From Saccharopolyspora erythraea NRRL 2338 (GTDB lineage: Bacteria; Actinomycetota; Actinomycetes; Mycobacteriales; Pseudonocardiaceae), in the NCBI RefSeq assembly GCF_000062885.1, contig NC_009142.1, positions 6,995,584 through 7,059,583 on the forward strand: a stretch of 64,000 nucleotides of DNA. Direction: 5' to 3'. Under the pieces are notes generated by a model, which saw only the letters and a list, made by a program, of their open reading frames with translations, was not told where the DNA came from and did no database searches. The stretch's first letter is position 1. The number at the start of each line of letters is the position of its first letter. Below are positions 9,395-17,899 of this stretch, piece by piece. The position numbers and the translations under genes were made by a program.

Positions 9395-11077
9395 TCAGCC
9401 GAAGATGATGTTGAGCAGCACGGTGATCACCAGCACGATCCCGGCGAGCAGACCCGGCCTGCGGTACCAGCCGGCGTCCTCACCGCTGGTGGAGGCCGTG
9501 CGGGACTCCTTCGGGGTCAGCGAGTACACCAGCCCCACCAGCTCGGTGTCGGCCTTCGGCCGGGTCGCCATGCTGACCAGCACGCTGACCACGATGTCGA
9601 CGACGAACGCCGCACCGGCGCCCACGAAGCTCGCGCCCTGGCCCGGCAGGTCGAGCACGCCGCCCTCGGACAGCCCGAACACCGTCACCGCCGCCAGCGT
9701 GCCCAGCACCAGGCCCAGCCAACCGGCGGTGGGCGTCATCCGCTTCCAGAACATGCCCAGGATGAACGTGGCGAACAGCGGCGCGTTGAAGAACGAGAAC
9801 AGCTGCTGCAGGTAGTCCATCAGGTTCTCGTAGCCGGCGGCGATGAACGCGGTGCCCACCGCGACCACCGTCGCTCCGACGGTCACCCACCGGCCCATGT
9901 TCAGGTAGTAGTGGTCAGGCTTGTCCTTGACGATGTAGGCCTGCCACAGGTCGTAGGTGAAGACCGTGTTGAACGAGCTCAGGTTCGCCGCCATACCGGC
10001 CATGAACGAGGCGAGCAGACCGGCCAGCGCGATGCCGAGCAGACCGTTGGGCAGCAGGTCGCGCATCAGCAGCAGCAGCGCGTCGTTGTAGTCCACGGCG
10101 CCCGCACCGGTGGCCTTGTAGGCCGAGAGGTCCGGGACCAGCACCGCCGCGATCATGCCCGGGATGATCACCAGGAACGGGATGAACATCTTGGGGAACG
10201 CGCCGATGATCGGCGTGCGCTGCGCGGCCGACATGCTCTTGGACGCCATCGCGCGCTGCACCTCGACGAAGTTCGTCGTCCAGTAGCCGAACGAGAGCAC
10301 GAAGCCCAGGCCGAACACCAGCCCGACGACGCTGAGGAAGCTGTTGGTGAAACCGGTCAGCTCGTTGCCGGGCCACGCGGTGAGCTGCTCGGCACCGCCG
10401 GGGCTCGCGCTGACCTTGGCGACCAGGCCCTCCCAGCCGCCGACCTTGGTCAGGCCGACGATGGTCAGCGGCAGCAGCGCCGCGACGATCACGAAGAACT
10501 GCAGCACCTCGTTGTAGATCGCCGCCGACAGCCCGCCCAGCGCGGTGTAGGAGAGCACGATCGCGGCCGCGATCAGCACCGAGACCCACAGCGGCCAGCC
10601 CAGCAGCACGTTGACGATGCTGGCCAGCAGGTAGAGGTTCACACCGGCGATCAGCACCTGCGCGACCGCGAAGCTGATGCCGTTGACCAGGTGCGCGGGT
10701 TTGCCGAAACGCCGCAGCATGAACTCGGGAACGCTGCGGACCTTCGATCCGTAGTAGAACGGCATCATCACGATGCCGAGGAACAGCATCGCCGGAACGG
10801 CGCCGATCCAGAAGTAGTGCATGGTCGGCATGCCGTACTCGGCGCCGTTGGCCGACATGCCGATGATCTCGATCGCGCCGAGGTTGGCCGCGATGAACGC
10901 CAGACCGGTCACCCACGCCGGCAACGCCCGCCCGGACAGGAAGAAGTCCAGGCTGGTGGAGACCGAGCGACGCGCGAGATAGCCGATTCCGAGCACGAAC
11001 ACGAAGTAGATCGCAAGCAGCACGTAATCCACGGCGCTCGCGTCGAGCCGCAGCTCTACCTGGGCCAGCACCTGCAC
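9395..11077 (-). CDS. sodium/solute symporter, SSS (SLC5) family
   Basis: A 560-residue integral membrane carrier with about 13-14 hydrophobic segments. It has the SSS pattern: an early FFLSGRALPAW segment after TM1, GLAFIAANLGAIEIIG, YTALGGLSAAIYNEVLQFF in the middle, FVEVQRAMASK, and ALAGLLASFMAGMAANLSSF with the Ser/Ser pair usual for the sodium site. Features such as IIGMSANGAEYG and NFVEVQRA are closest in style to the SGLT-like sugar carriers, so sugar or polyol uptake is plausible but unproven. GTG at 11077 has GGAGGTGGGG nearby. A small membrane protein follows in the operon. Confidence 0.9.
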   Translation of the reverse strand: MQVLAQVELRLDASAVDYVLLAIYFVFVLGIGYLARRSVSTSLDFFLSGRALPAWVTGLAFIAANLGAIEIIGMSANGAEYGMPTMHYFWIGAVPAMLFLGIVMMPFYYGSKVRSVPEFMLRRFGKPAHLVNGISFAVAQVLIAGVNLYLLASIVNVLLGWPLWVSVLIAAAIVLSYTALGGLSAAIYNEVLQFFVIVAALLPLTIVGLTKVGGWEGLVAKVSASPGGAEQLTAWPGNELTGFTNSFLSVVGLVFGLGFVLSFGYWTTNFVEVQRAMASKSMSAAQRTPIIGAFPKMFIPFLVIIPGMIAAVLVPDLSAYKATGAGAVDYNDALLLLMRDLLPNGLLGIALAGLLASFMAGMAANLSSFNTVFTYDLWQAYIVKDKPDHYYLNMGRWVTVGATVVAVGTAFIAAGYENLMDYLQQLFSFFNAPLFATFILGMFWKRMTPTAGWLGLVLGTLAAVTVFGLSEGGVLDLPGQGASFVGAGAAFVVDIVVSVLVSMATRPKADTELVGLVYSLTPKESRTASTSGEDAGWYRRPGLLAGIVLVITVLLNIIFG

Positions 11078-11456
11078 GCTACCCCACCTCCAGACCCAAC
11101 AAAGTCAAACGATAATCACCACTCTTGCGGCAGCAGCCGGACAGTACCGCACAGTGGGATCAGTCACACCGGCCCGATATCATTTCGTTGGATCCTGACA
11201 CTAAATCGATCCGGGCGACTCCGCTGGGTAGCCGAATTCGCAGTACAGCTCGGTAACGTCCGGCCGCTCGGGTGAGCGGCGGCGAGTCCGGCGCAACGCC
11301 CAACACAACGCGACACCGTCGAACACGCGGAGGGCTCCGGCAGCCCCGGCGGCCATGCGAGTGATTGCCGGAATGTCGGCTCCCCACAACGGAAAACCGG
11401 GGCGTAGCGTGACGGTACGGGTACACCAGCACACTCGCGGTGACCGAGGGGGAACT
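11078..11456. other. divergent intergenic region
   Basis: 379 bp between the symporter and the low-complexity protein. Near 11085-11125 there is a locally AT-richer patch (minus-strand TTGACT about 30 bases before the symporter start) that could be part of its promoter. On the plus strand GAGGGGGA precedes the GTG at 11457. I see no gene here. Confidence 0.45.
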
Positions 11457-12365
11457 GTGAACGCCCGGATCGACCTGGCGATCATCGCCGGCCTCGAAGG
11501 ACCACCCGCAGCGGTGCCGGAGCAGCGCCTCCGCCGGACCCCGCGGGCGTCAGCGGCGGAGGCGGCAGCCGGAGCGGCGGAGCCGCCGGAGGCAGCCGAC
11601 GCGACGGGGAAGGCGGCGGAAGCCACCGACGCGGCGGGGCGCGCGAGCGGACGCGAAGCGGCGGGGCGCGCGAGCGGACGCGAAGCGGCGGGGCGCGCGA
11701 GCGGACGCGAAGCGGCGGGGCGCGCGGGCGCGGCCGAGCCGGCGGAGCCGGGCGAGGCGCAGCGGCCGCCGGGGTGGTGGTTCCCCCGGGTGCCGCGGCA
11801 GCGGTCGGGCCGGGACTCACGGCCGTCGGCGGAGCGGCCGGACGTCGGCTCGGACGCGCCGGGGGCGTCGGCCGAGCGGGACTCGGGCACGCCAGCGGTG
11901 CCTTCGGAGCGGGGCTCGGCGGCAGCGGGAACGTCCTCGTCGCGGGAGACGGACACGACGGCGCAGACGCGTAACTCGCCGCAGCGAGCGCGAACGGCGG
12001 AAGTCCGCACGGCGTCGAGGGCAGTGGAGACTCGAAAGACGGCGGGGGCGAGGGATTCTGCGAGCGCGCCGGGCAGATCCGGCGCGGCAGGCGCTGGTTC
12101 GGCGGACGCTGGTTCAGCAGACGCCGGCTCGCCGGAGACTTCGGCGGAATCGTCGACCGGAAGAACGCGGCTGCCCGCGGGTCACGATCAGCAGCGGAGG
12201 CAAGCGGATTCGGCCCGTGAGCCGAGCGCGGAACCGACGGCGGCCCAGGTCGGGTTGCTGCGCTATGCGAGCGCCCTGATCACCGGCCACCTCGCGCCGC
12301 CCGCGGTTCCGAGTCCCCGGGCCTGCGGTGGCGCGTTCCGCGCACACCACCGCCACCGCCGCTGA
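11457..12365 (+). CDS. low-complexity protein of unknown function with internal tandem repeat
   Basis: A predicted 302-residue protein, start GTG at 11457 chosen for the GAGGGGGA ribosome site six bases before it. The beginning (VNARIDLAIIAGLEG) and end (LLRYASALITGHLAPPA) look protein-like, while the middle is Ala/Gly/Arg/Ser/Glu-rich and disordered. Residues about 59-91 hold three exact copies of AGRASGREA plus a partial fourth. It has no signal or membrane helix. An open frame of 269 codons exists on the opposite strand but has no better support. It may be a real gene with an expanded disordered core; function unknown. Confidence 0.45.
   Translation: MNARIDLAIIAGLEGPPAAVPEQRLRRTPRASAAEAAAGAAEPPEAADATGKAAEATDAAGRASGREAAGRASGREAAGRASGREAAGRAGAAEPAEPGEAQRPPGWWFPRVPRQRSGRDSRPSAERPDVGSDAPGASAERDSGTPAVPSERGSAAAGTSSSRETDTTAQTRNSPQRARTAEVRTASRAVETRKTAGARDSASAPGRSGAAGAGSADAGSADAGSPETSAESSTGRTRLPAGHDQQRRQADSAREPSAEPTAAQVGLLRYASALITGHLAPPAVPSPRACGGAFRAHHRHRR
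11631..11730 (+). repeat. 27-bp tandem repeat, three exact units plus a partial unit
   Basis: Units at 11631-11657, 11658-11684 and 11685-11711 are identical, and a partial fourth continues to about 11730. The unit begins GCGGCGGGGCGCGCGAGC. Being a multiple of three, it keeps the frame of the surrounding plus-strand gene and encodes nine residues per unit. Confidence 0.92.
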
Positions 12366-12395
12366 GCGCGCTCGGAACTGCCACCCGGCGCGGGT

Positions 12396-12956
12396 TCAGC
12401 CCGTGCCCACACCTCGGAGCAGGGTGTCCACGACCCGGGTCGCCAGCACGTCGGTGTCGCCGTCGTCGCGCCCTTGCTCGGCGGCCTCGTGGATCAGCGC
12501 GTAGTACACGCGGCGAGCCCACTCCGGATCGGCGTCCGCGCGCAGCACGCCGTCCTCCTGCGCCCGCCGGAACAGGCGCAGGCACTTCTCGCGCACGTCG
12601 GCGTGGATCCGCTCCACCTCCGGGTCGGCCGAGTTCATCCGGCTCATCGCGAAACCCCACCCGATCTTGACGCGGAGCACGTTCGCGGTGACCTGGTAGA
12701 GCGCGACCAGCGGAGGCGTGGTGTCGGACCGCGCCTCCTCGACCGCGGCGGCGAACCGCCGGGCCGCCCAGGCCGACATGGCCTCGACCAGCGCCTCGCG
12801 GCTGGCGAACCGCCGGTGGACCGTCGTCCTGGCGACCCCCGCCGCTTCCGCGACCTGCGCCATCGTCGCGGCCGGGTTCCGCACCAGCACGCGCTCGGCG
12901 GCCTCCAGGATCGCCAGCGCGGTCCGCTCCGAATCGGCTCGCATCGCTCGGCTCAC
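12396..12956 (-). CDS. TetR/AcrR family transcriptional regulator
   Basis: A 186-residue repressor. The N-terminal helix-turn-helix spans about residues 10-55 (AILEAAERVLVRNP, then MAQVAEAAGVARTTVHRRF and ASREALVEAM), followed by a ligand-binding domain without clear family signature. GTG at 12956 is chosen because GGGAGG lies four bases upstream; a longer start at 13007 would cover the control region. It is divergent from an SDR gene, and the 130-bp space between them holds a striking nested dyad that is the probable operator. The ligand may be a substrate or product of the SDR. Confidence 0.9.
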   Translation of the reverse strand: MSRAMRADSERTALAILEAAERVLVRNPAATMAQVAEAAGVARTTVHRRFASREALVEAMSAWAARRFAAAVEEARSDTTPPLVALYQVTANVLRVKIGWGFAMSRMNSADPEVERIHADVREKCLRLFRRAQEDGVLRADADPEWARRVYYALIHEAAEQGRDDGDTDVLATRVVDTLLRGVGTG

Positions 12957-13018
12957 CACGCCTCCCTTCACGCCGACGCCGGACCGAAGAGTACCGCAAT
13001 GTCTCAATTAAAAACCTA

Positions 13019-13072
13019 GTTGCGTCATTAGTGTCGCATCTCTAGCGTTGTCGGCGACACCTTCGACGCAAC
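13019..13072. promoter_or_regulatory. nested inverted repeats, probable TetR operator
   Basis: Two inverted repeats share one centre. The outer arms are GTTGCGTC (13019-13026) and GACGCAAC (13065-13072); the inner arms are GTGTCGC (13031-13037) and GCGACAC (13054-13060). Outer and inner arms are separated by four bases on both sides, and 16 bases lie in the middle. It sits 17 bases before the SDR ATG and about 60 bases before the TetR start, as expected for a repressor controlling both genes. Confidence 0.75.
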
Positions 13073-13089
13073 TTTGAAAGGCCGGTCCC

Positions 13090-13878
13090 ATGGACATGCA
13101 CCTCAACGGCAGGACCGCCGTGGTCACCGGGGCGAGCCGCGGCATCGGGCTGGCGATCGTCCGCGCGCTGACCGCCGAAGGCATGGCAGTGCTCGCCGGA
13201 GCGCGCACCAACAGCCCGGAACTGGAAGCGACCGGAGCGCGGATCGTTCGCGCCGACCTGGCCACCCCGGACGGCCCGCAGGCCCTCGTCGAACAGGCCG
13301 GGGACGTCGATCTCCTTGTCAACAACGTCGGCGGTGGTGATGCCGGCGGCGTGAGCGGTGGCGGCATCGTCGGGGGCTTCCTGGACGTCGCCGACGAGCA
13401 CTGGCAGCACCTGTTCGACGTGAACTTCTTCAGCGCCGTCCGCACCACCCGTGCGGCGCTGCCCGGGCTCCTGCGGCGCAGGGGCGCGGTCATCAACATC
13501 TCGTCCATCGGCGCGCGCATGCCGCACTCCGGGCCGATCGCCTACACGACGGCGAAAGCGGCGCTCACCGCGTTCGGCAAGGCCCTCGCGGAGGAGGTCG
13601 GCCCGCGCGGCGTGCGCGTCAACACCGTCTCGCCGGGCGCGGCGCGCACCGCGATGTGGGAGGCCCCGGACGGCTACGGGGCGCGGCTCGCGGAGTCGAT
13701 GAAGATCACCCAGGAGCAGCTCCTGGCCGGACTCCCCGACGCGACGGGCGTGAGCACGGGCCGCTTCGTCGAACCCGACGAGGTGGCCGCGCTGGTGACC
13801 TTCCTGGCCTCACCCCACGCGCCGAGCATCCTCGGCGCGGACCACGTGATCGACGGCAACACCCTCAAGGTGGTGTGA
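13090..13878 (+). CDS. short-chain dehydrogenase/reductase
   Basis: A 262-residue classical SDR with NAD(P)-binding TGASRGIG at residues 13-20, LLVNNVGG at 75-82, the catalytic Ser in INISSIG (Ser138/139) and Tyr152-x-x-x-Lys156 in AYTTAKAAL. VRVNTVSPGAARTAMW follows, and the C-terminus DHVIDGNTLKVV is typical of SDRs acting on small alcohols or ketones. Arg39 after the second strand suggests NADPH preference (inference). ATG at 13090 has GAAAGG eight bases before it; an ATG two codons later is an alternative. It is probably repressed by the divergent TetR protein. Confidence 0.92.
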   Translation: MDMHLNGRTAVVTGASRGIGLAIVRALTAEGMAVLAGARTNSPELEATGARIVRADLATPDGPQALVEQAGDVDLLVNNVGGGDAGGVSGGGIVGGFLDVADEHWQHLFDVNFFSAVRTTRAALPGLLRRRGAVINISSIGARMPHSGPIAYTTAKAALTAFGKALAEEVGPRGVRVNTVSPGAARTAMWEAPDGYGARLAESMKITQEQLLAGLPDATGVSTGRFVEPDEVAALVTFLASPHAPSILGADHVIDGNTLKVV

Positions 13879-14318
13879 GGGCGACGTCGAGGTGGCGAGG
13901 CACCCCGCGGGCGGACAGACGCGGCAGTGTTCGGGGCGGTGCGGCGCCAGCGGGACGCGGCGGTGCGGCACCTCGCGGCGGGGCGCTGGGGTGTCTAACG
14001 GGCGGGGCGGCGGGGCACCTCGCGGCGGGGCATCTCGCGGGCGGGGGCGGCGGTGTTTCTCGCGGACGGGCGAGACTCCTCGCGGACCGGGTGCAGTGGC
14101 GTCCCGCGGGCAGGGCAGCGGGGTGTGTGTCCCGCGAACCGGGCGGCGGGTGTCCGCAGGCGCGTCAGCGAGGGCGGGGCGTATCGCGGGCCGGGCGCAA
14201 GGCCTCCCGCAGGCACGTCAGCGAGGCACATCGCGGACAGAACGCAGCGACCTCCCGCGGACGCGTCAGCGAAGGCGGGGCGGCGACTGCCCGCAGCGGG
14301 CGGGTGTGGACCGCCGCT
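13879..14318. repeat. non-coding spacer of degenerate GC-rich repeats
   Basis: About 440 bp after the SDR consist of G/C-rich units 20-35 bases long with recurring cores such as CTCGCGGCGGGGC, TCCCGCGGGC and CGTCAGCGAGGC. Units drift strongly in sequence. Open frames are Arg/Gly/Pro rich, without ribosome sites, so no gene is called. Confidence 0.7.
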
Positions 14319-14347
14319 GCCTGCCGCCCGTCGTCGGGGCGGCAGGC
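14319..14347. terminator. 11-bp perfect hairpin between convergent genes
   Basis: GCCTGCCGCCC (14319-14329) pairs with GGGCGGCAGGC (14337-14347) around a seven-base loop. It is immediately next to the nucS stop at 14349 and downstream of the SDR, so it can end transcription from both sides. No T-run is visible. Confidence 0.75.
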
Positions 14348-14348
14348 G

Positions 14349-15008
14349 TCAGAAGAGGCGGAATTCGTCGGGTTCGATGCCGCGGAGCTTGTCGTAGTCG
14401 AGAACGACGCAGCGGATGCCCCGGTCCTCGGCGAGCGTTCGCGCCTGCGGCTTGATCTGCTGCGCGGCGAAGACACCGGTCACCGGCGAGAGCAGCGGGT
14501 CGCGGTTGAGCAGCTCCAGGTATCTGGTGAGCTGCTCCACGCCGTCGATCTCGCCCCGCCGCTTGATCTCCACCGCCACGCTCGCCCCTTCGGCGTCGCG
14601 GCACATCAGGTCCACCGGCCCGATCGCGGTCGGGTACTCGCGCCGCACCAGCGACCAGCCGTCGCCGAGGGTGGTGACGTGCTCGGCGAGCAGCTCCTGC
14701 AGGTGCGCCTCGACACCGTCCTTGACCAGCCCGGGCTCCACCCCCAGCTCGTGCTTGGAGTCGTGCAGGACCTCCTCGATGGAGATCACCAGCTTCTCCC
14801 CCGCCTTGTTCTGGACGGTCCAGACCCCCGGGTCCTCGATCAGCCAGCACGGCGGACTCATCCAGTTCAGCGGTTTGTAGGCGCGGTCGTCGGAGTGCAC
14901 GGACACCGAACCGTCGGCCTTGACCAGCAGCAGGCGCTGCGCCATCGGGAGGTGGGCGGTGAGGCGCCCCACGTAGTCGACCTGGCAACGGGCAATGACA
15001 AGACGCAC
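14349..15008 (-). CDS. nucS: mismatch-specific endonuclease NucS (EndoMS)
   Basis: A 219-residue nuclease of the NucS/EndoMS family, which cuts both strands at mismatches and provides MutS-independent mismatch repair in most Actinobacteria. The N-terminal DNA-binding half contains NWMSPPCW (near residue 48). The C-terminal PD-(D/E)xK nuclease half has Asp133 in GPVDLMCRD, Glu147 and Lys149 in VAVEIKRRG, and the QLTRYLELL helix. The last residues, DEFRLF, match the sliding-clamp binding motif known for this family. Length agrees with mycobacterial NucS. The gene is monocistronic, with a hairpin terminator right after it. Confidence 0.95.
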   Translation of the reverse strand: MRLVIARCQVDYVGRLTAHLPMAQRLLLVKADGSVSVHSDDRAYKPLNWMSPPCWLIEDPGVWTVQNKAGEKLVISIEEVLHDSKHELGVEPGLVKDGVEAHLQELLAEHVTTLGDGWSLVRREYPTAIGPVDLMCRDAEGASVAVEIKRRGEIDGVEQLTRYLELLNRDPLLSPVTGVFAAQQIKPQARTLAEDRGIRCVVLDYDKLRGIEPDEFRLF

Positions 15009-15109
15009 CCGGCACAGGGTACGGACGGCGATCTCCGCCCCCGATCGGGGACGCCCGCAGCCGAGGCTGCGCCCGGGTCATCCCAAGGAGTGAGCTACCG
15101 TTCGCCCTC

Positions 15110-16582
15110 GTGTCGTTCGCTCGAAGCCTGCTACGGGTCAAACCAGCCGAGCAACTCGCCGACGAGGGCTCGCACACCCAGCTCCACCGCACGCTCGGCC
15201 TGGTGCCGCTGGTGGCGCTGTCGGTGGGCGCCACCCTCGGCACCGGCATCTTCGTGGTGCTCGCCGAAGCGGCCCCTGCGGCCGGGCCCGCGGTGGTCGT
15301 GTCGTTCGTGCTGGCCGGGCTCGCCGCCCTGTGCTCCGCGCTGTCCTACGCCGAGCTCGCGGGCAGCGTGCCGGTCTCCGGCTCGGCCTACTCCTACACC
15401 TACGCGACCCTCGGCGAGCTGGTCGCCTGGATCTGCGGCTGGTGCCTGCTGCTGGAGTACGGCGTGTCGGTCGCGGCGGTGGCGGTCGGCTGGGGCGGCT
15501 ACCTCAACGAGTTCCTGCAGGGCACGATCGGGATGCGCATCCCCGACGCGCTGGCCGCGCCACCCGGCGAAGGCGGCGTGGTCAACGTCCCGGCGGCCCT
15601 GGTGGTCCTGCTGGCGATGAGCGTGCTGCTGATGAACGTGCGCGAGAGCGGACGGGTCACCACCGTCACCACCCTGCTCAAGATCGCGGTGCTGGTCTTC
15701 TTCGTGGCCGTGGCGATCACCGCGTTCAACTCGGACAACATGACGCCGTTCGCGCCCGCCGGCTTCGCGGGCATCTCGGCGGGCGCCTCGGCGGTCTTCT
15801 TCTCCTTCATCGGCTTCGACGCGGCGTCGACGGCGGGAGAGGAAGCGCGCAACCCAAGGCGCGACCTGCCCCGCGCGATCATGCTTTCGCTGGCCATCGT
15901 CACCGCGATCTACGTGCTCGTCGCCTTCGCGGCGGTCGGAGCGGTCGGCACGCAGGTCCTCGGTGACTCCGACGCCTCCCTGGCGACGGCGCTGCAGGTC
16001 GTCACCGGCCAGGGCTGGCCGTCGGTCGTGCTCGCCCTCGGAGCGGTCATCGCCATCGCGTCGGTGGTGCTGACGGTGCTCTACGGGCAGACGCGCATCC
16101 TCGTGTCGATGTCCCGCGACGGGCTCATGCCGCCGATGCTGGCGAAGGTCAACCGGCGCGCGGTGCCCGCCCGCAACACCCTGCTGGTCGGCGTCGTGGT
16201 GGCGGTGCTGGCCGCCGTCGTGCCGCTCAACCAGCTCGCGGAAGCCACCAGCATCGGCACCCTCGTCGCCTTCGGGCTGGTCAACATCGGGGTGCTGATC
16301 CTGCGGCGCACCCGCCCCGAGCTGGAGCGCAGCTTCCGGACGCCCCTCATGCCGCTGGTACCGCTGCTCGGACTGGCGCTGTGCGTGTACCTGATCACCG
16401 GCCTGGACTGGATCACGTGGATCACGTTCGGCATCTGGTCGGCGCTCGGCCTCATCGTCTACTTCGCCTACGGAATCCGGCGGTCGAAGCTGAACGGCGC
16501 CGGTGTCGGGGTCGGTAGCGGCAGCGGTGGCGGTGTCGCGGGCGAGGACGGGAACGAGAACGACAGCGGGGCTGGGAACTAG
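15110..16582 (+). CDS. APC family amino acid permease (cationic amino acid transporter type)
   Basis: A 490-residue permease with about 12 hydrophobic segments. LVALSVGATLGTGIFVVL in the first helix carries the GxG(I/T)F substrate-site signature of the APC superfamily; YAELAGSVPVSGSAYSYTYA and FFSFIGFDAASTAGEEARNP follow. These match the CAT subgroup of eukaryote-like cationic amino acid transporters; the actual substrate is inferred. The C-terminal tail after residue 462 is a Gly/Ser/Val low-complexity stretch that merges with repetitive non-coding DNA after the stop. GTG at 15110 is used; an AAGGAG lies rather far (about 19 bases) upstream. Confidence 0.9.
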   Translation: MSFARSLLRVKPAEQLADEGSHTQLHRTLGLVPLVALSVGATLGTGIFVVLAEAAPAAGPAVVVSFVLAGLAALCSALSYAELAGSVPVSGSAYSYTYATLGELVAWICGWCLLLEYGVSVAAVAVGWGGYLNEFLQGTIGMRIPDALAAPPGEGGVVNVPAALVVLLAMSVLLMNVRESGRVTTVTTLLKIAVLVFFVAVAITAFNSDNMTPFAPAGFAGISAGASAVFFSFIGFDAASTAGEEARNPRRDLPRAIMLSLAIVTAIYVLVAFAAVGAVGTQVLGDSDASLATALQVVTGQGWPSVVLALGAVIAIASVVLTVLYGQTRILVSMSRDGLMPPMLAKVNRRAVPARNTLLVGVVVAVLAAVVPLNQLAEATSIGTLVAFGLVNIGVLILRRTRPELERSFRTPLMPLVPLLGLALCVYLITGLDWITWITFGIWSALGLIVYFAYGIRRSKLNGAGVGVGSGSGGGVAGEDGNENDSGAGN

Positions 16583-16741
16583 AACCGCGACCGGGACGGC
16601 GGCGGGGACGGGAACTCGCACGGCGTCGGCGCCGACGGCAACGGCGACGGCCGGGACCAGTACTGCGACGGTGGCGGTGCGGGGGCGGTCCGCTCGGAGG
16701 CTTTCCGGCGGGGACGCGGAGCGGTCACCCCCAGCGAGTGG

Positions 16742-17899
16742 TCAGCGGCCGCGGCGGGAGTTGAGCCGGGCGGCCTGGCGCGTCAGGTGGTCGCGCTCGG
16801 CGATGTTGGGTGCCTTTCGGGCCGCCTCGGCGTACAGCCGTGCCGCCGTCGCCAGGTCGCCGTCGCGCTCGTGGAGGTACGCCGCCACCGCGGCGTGGCG
16901 GGGCAGTGAGGCGTCCAGCGCGGCGAGCGCCGCCAGGCCGGCGCGCGGTCCATCGGCCTCGCCCACGGCCACCGCGCGGTTGAGCCGGACGATCGGGCTG
17001 TCGGTCAGGCGCGCGAGCTCGTCGTACCACTCGACGATCTGCACCCAGTCGGTCTCCTCGGCGGTGGGCGCGTCGGCGTGGAGTGCCGCGATCGCGGCCT
17101 GGGCCTGGAACTCGCCCAGCCGGTCGCGGGCGAGGGCCGCCTGCAGGATCTCGACGCCCTCGGCGATCGACTCGGTGTCCCACCGGCCGCGGTCCTGCTC
17201 GGCGAGCGGCACCAGGCTCCCGTCGTGCGCGGTGCGGGCGGCGCGCCGGGCGTGGTGGAGCAGCATCAGGGCGAGCAGCCCCGACACTTCGGGGTGGTCG
17301 ATCGCGGCCGCGAGCTGCCGGGTGAGCCGGATGGCCTCGGCGGCGAGGTCGACGTCGCCGGAGTAGCCCTCGTTGAAGACCAGGTACAGGACGCGCAGCA
17401 CGGTGGCGACGTCGCCGGGCTGGTCGAACCGCACGCCGGAGACGGTGCGCTTGGCCCGGCTGATGCGCTGCGCCATGGTCGCCTCGGGCACCAGGTACGC
17501 CTGGGCGATCTGGAGGGTGGTCAGCCCGCCGACGGCGCGCAGCGTGAGCGCGACCGCCGACGACGGCGTCAGCGACGGGTGCGCGCACAGGAAGTAGAGC
17601 TGGAGCGTGTCGTCCACCGCGGGCGCGGGCCCGGCCTCCGGCTCCTCCTCGACGAGGTCCTCACGCCGACGGCGGGCGGCGTCGGACCGGGTCTCGTCGA
17701 GGAACCGGCGCCAGGCCACGGTGACCAGCCAGCCCTTCGGGTCCCGCGGCGGGTCGGCGGGCCAGACGCGGACCGCCTCGACCAGCGCGTCCTGCACGGC
17801 GTCCTCGGCCGCCGCGAAGTCGGCTCCGCGGCGGACGAGGATCGCGAGCACGCTCGGCGTGAGGCTCCGGATCAGGGCCTCGTCCATCTGGGACGTCAC
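16742..17899 (-). CDS. ECF42-type RNA polymerase sigma factor with C-terminal helical extension
   Basis: A 385-residue extracytoplasmic-function sigma factor. Region 2 (about residues 5-70) includes FAAAEDAVQDALVEAV and DPKGWLVTVAWRRFLDE; region 4 includes LTTLQIAQAYLVPEATMAQR. The long C-terminal part (from about residue 175) is helical and TPR-like, with FNEGYSGD and RLNRAVAVGEADGP as typical signatures. This extension plus the neighbouring DGPF protein defines the ECF42 group, in which the extension rather than an anti-sigma factor is thought to control activity. GTG at 17899 overlaps the stop of the upstream gene (GTGA). Confidence 0.92.
   Translation of the reverse strand: MTSQMDEALIRSLTPSVLAILVRRGADFAAAEDAVQDALVEAVRVWPADPPRDPKGWLVTVAWRRFLDETRSDAARRRREDLVEEEPEAGPAPAVDDTLQLYFLCAHPSLTPSSAVALTLRAVGGLTTLQIAQAYLVPEATMAQRISRAKRTVSGVRFDQPGDVATVLRVLYLVFNEGYSGDVDLAAEAIRLTRQLAAAIDHPEVSGLLALMLLHHARRAARTAHDGSLVPLAEQDRGRWDTESIAEGVEILQAALARDRLGEFQAQAAIAALHADAPTAEETDWVQIVEWYDELARLTDSPIVRLNRAVAVGEADGPRAGLAALAALDASLPRHAAVAAYLHERDGDLATAARLYAEAARKAPNIAERDHLTRQAARLNSRRGR

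Noticed and set aside
11201-12010. 269-codon open frame on the minus strand opposite the repeat-containing gene
   Set aside because: Ala/Pro/Arg low complexity, no ribosome site, and it exists because the third-position GC bias leaves the complementary frame open.
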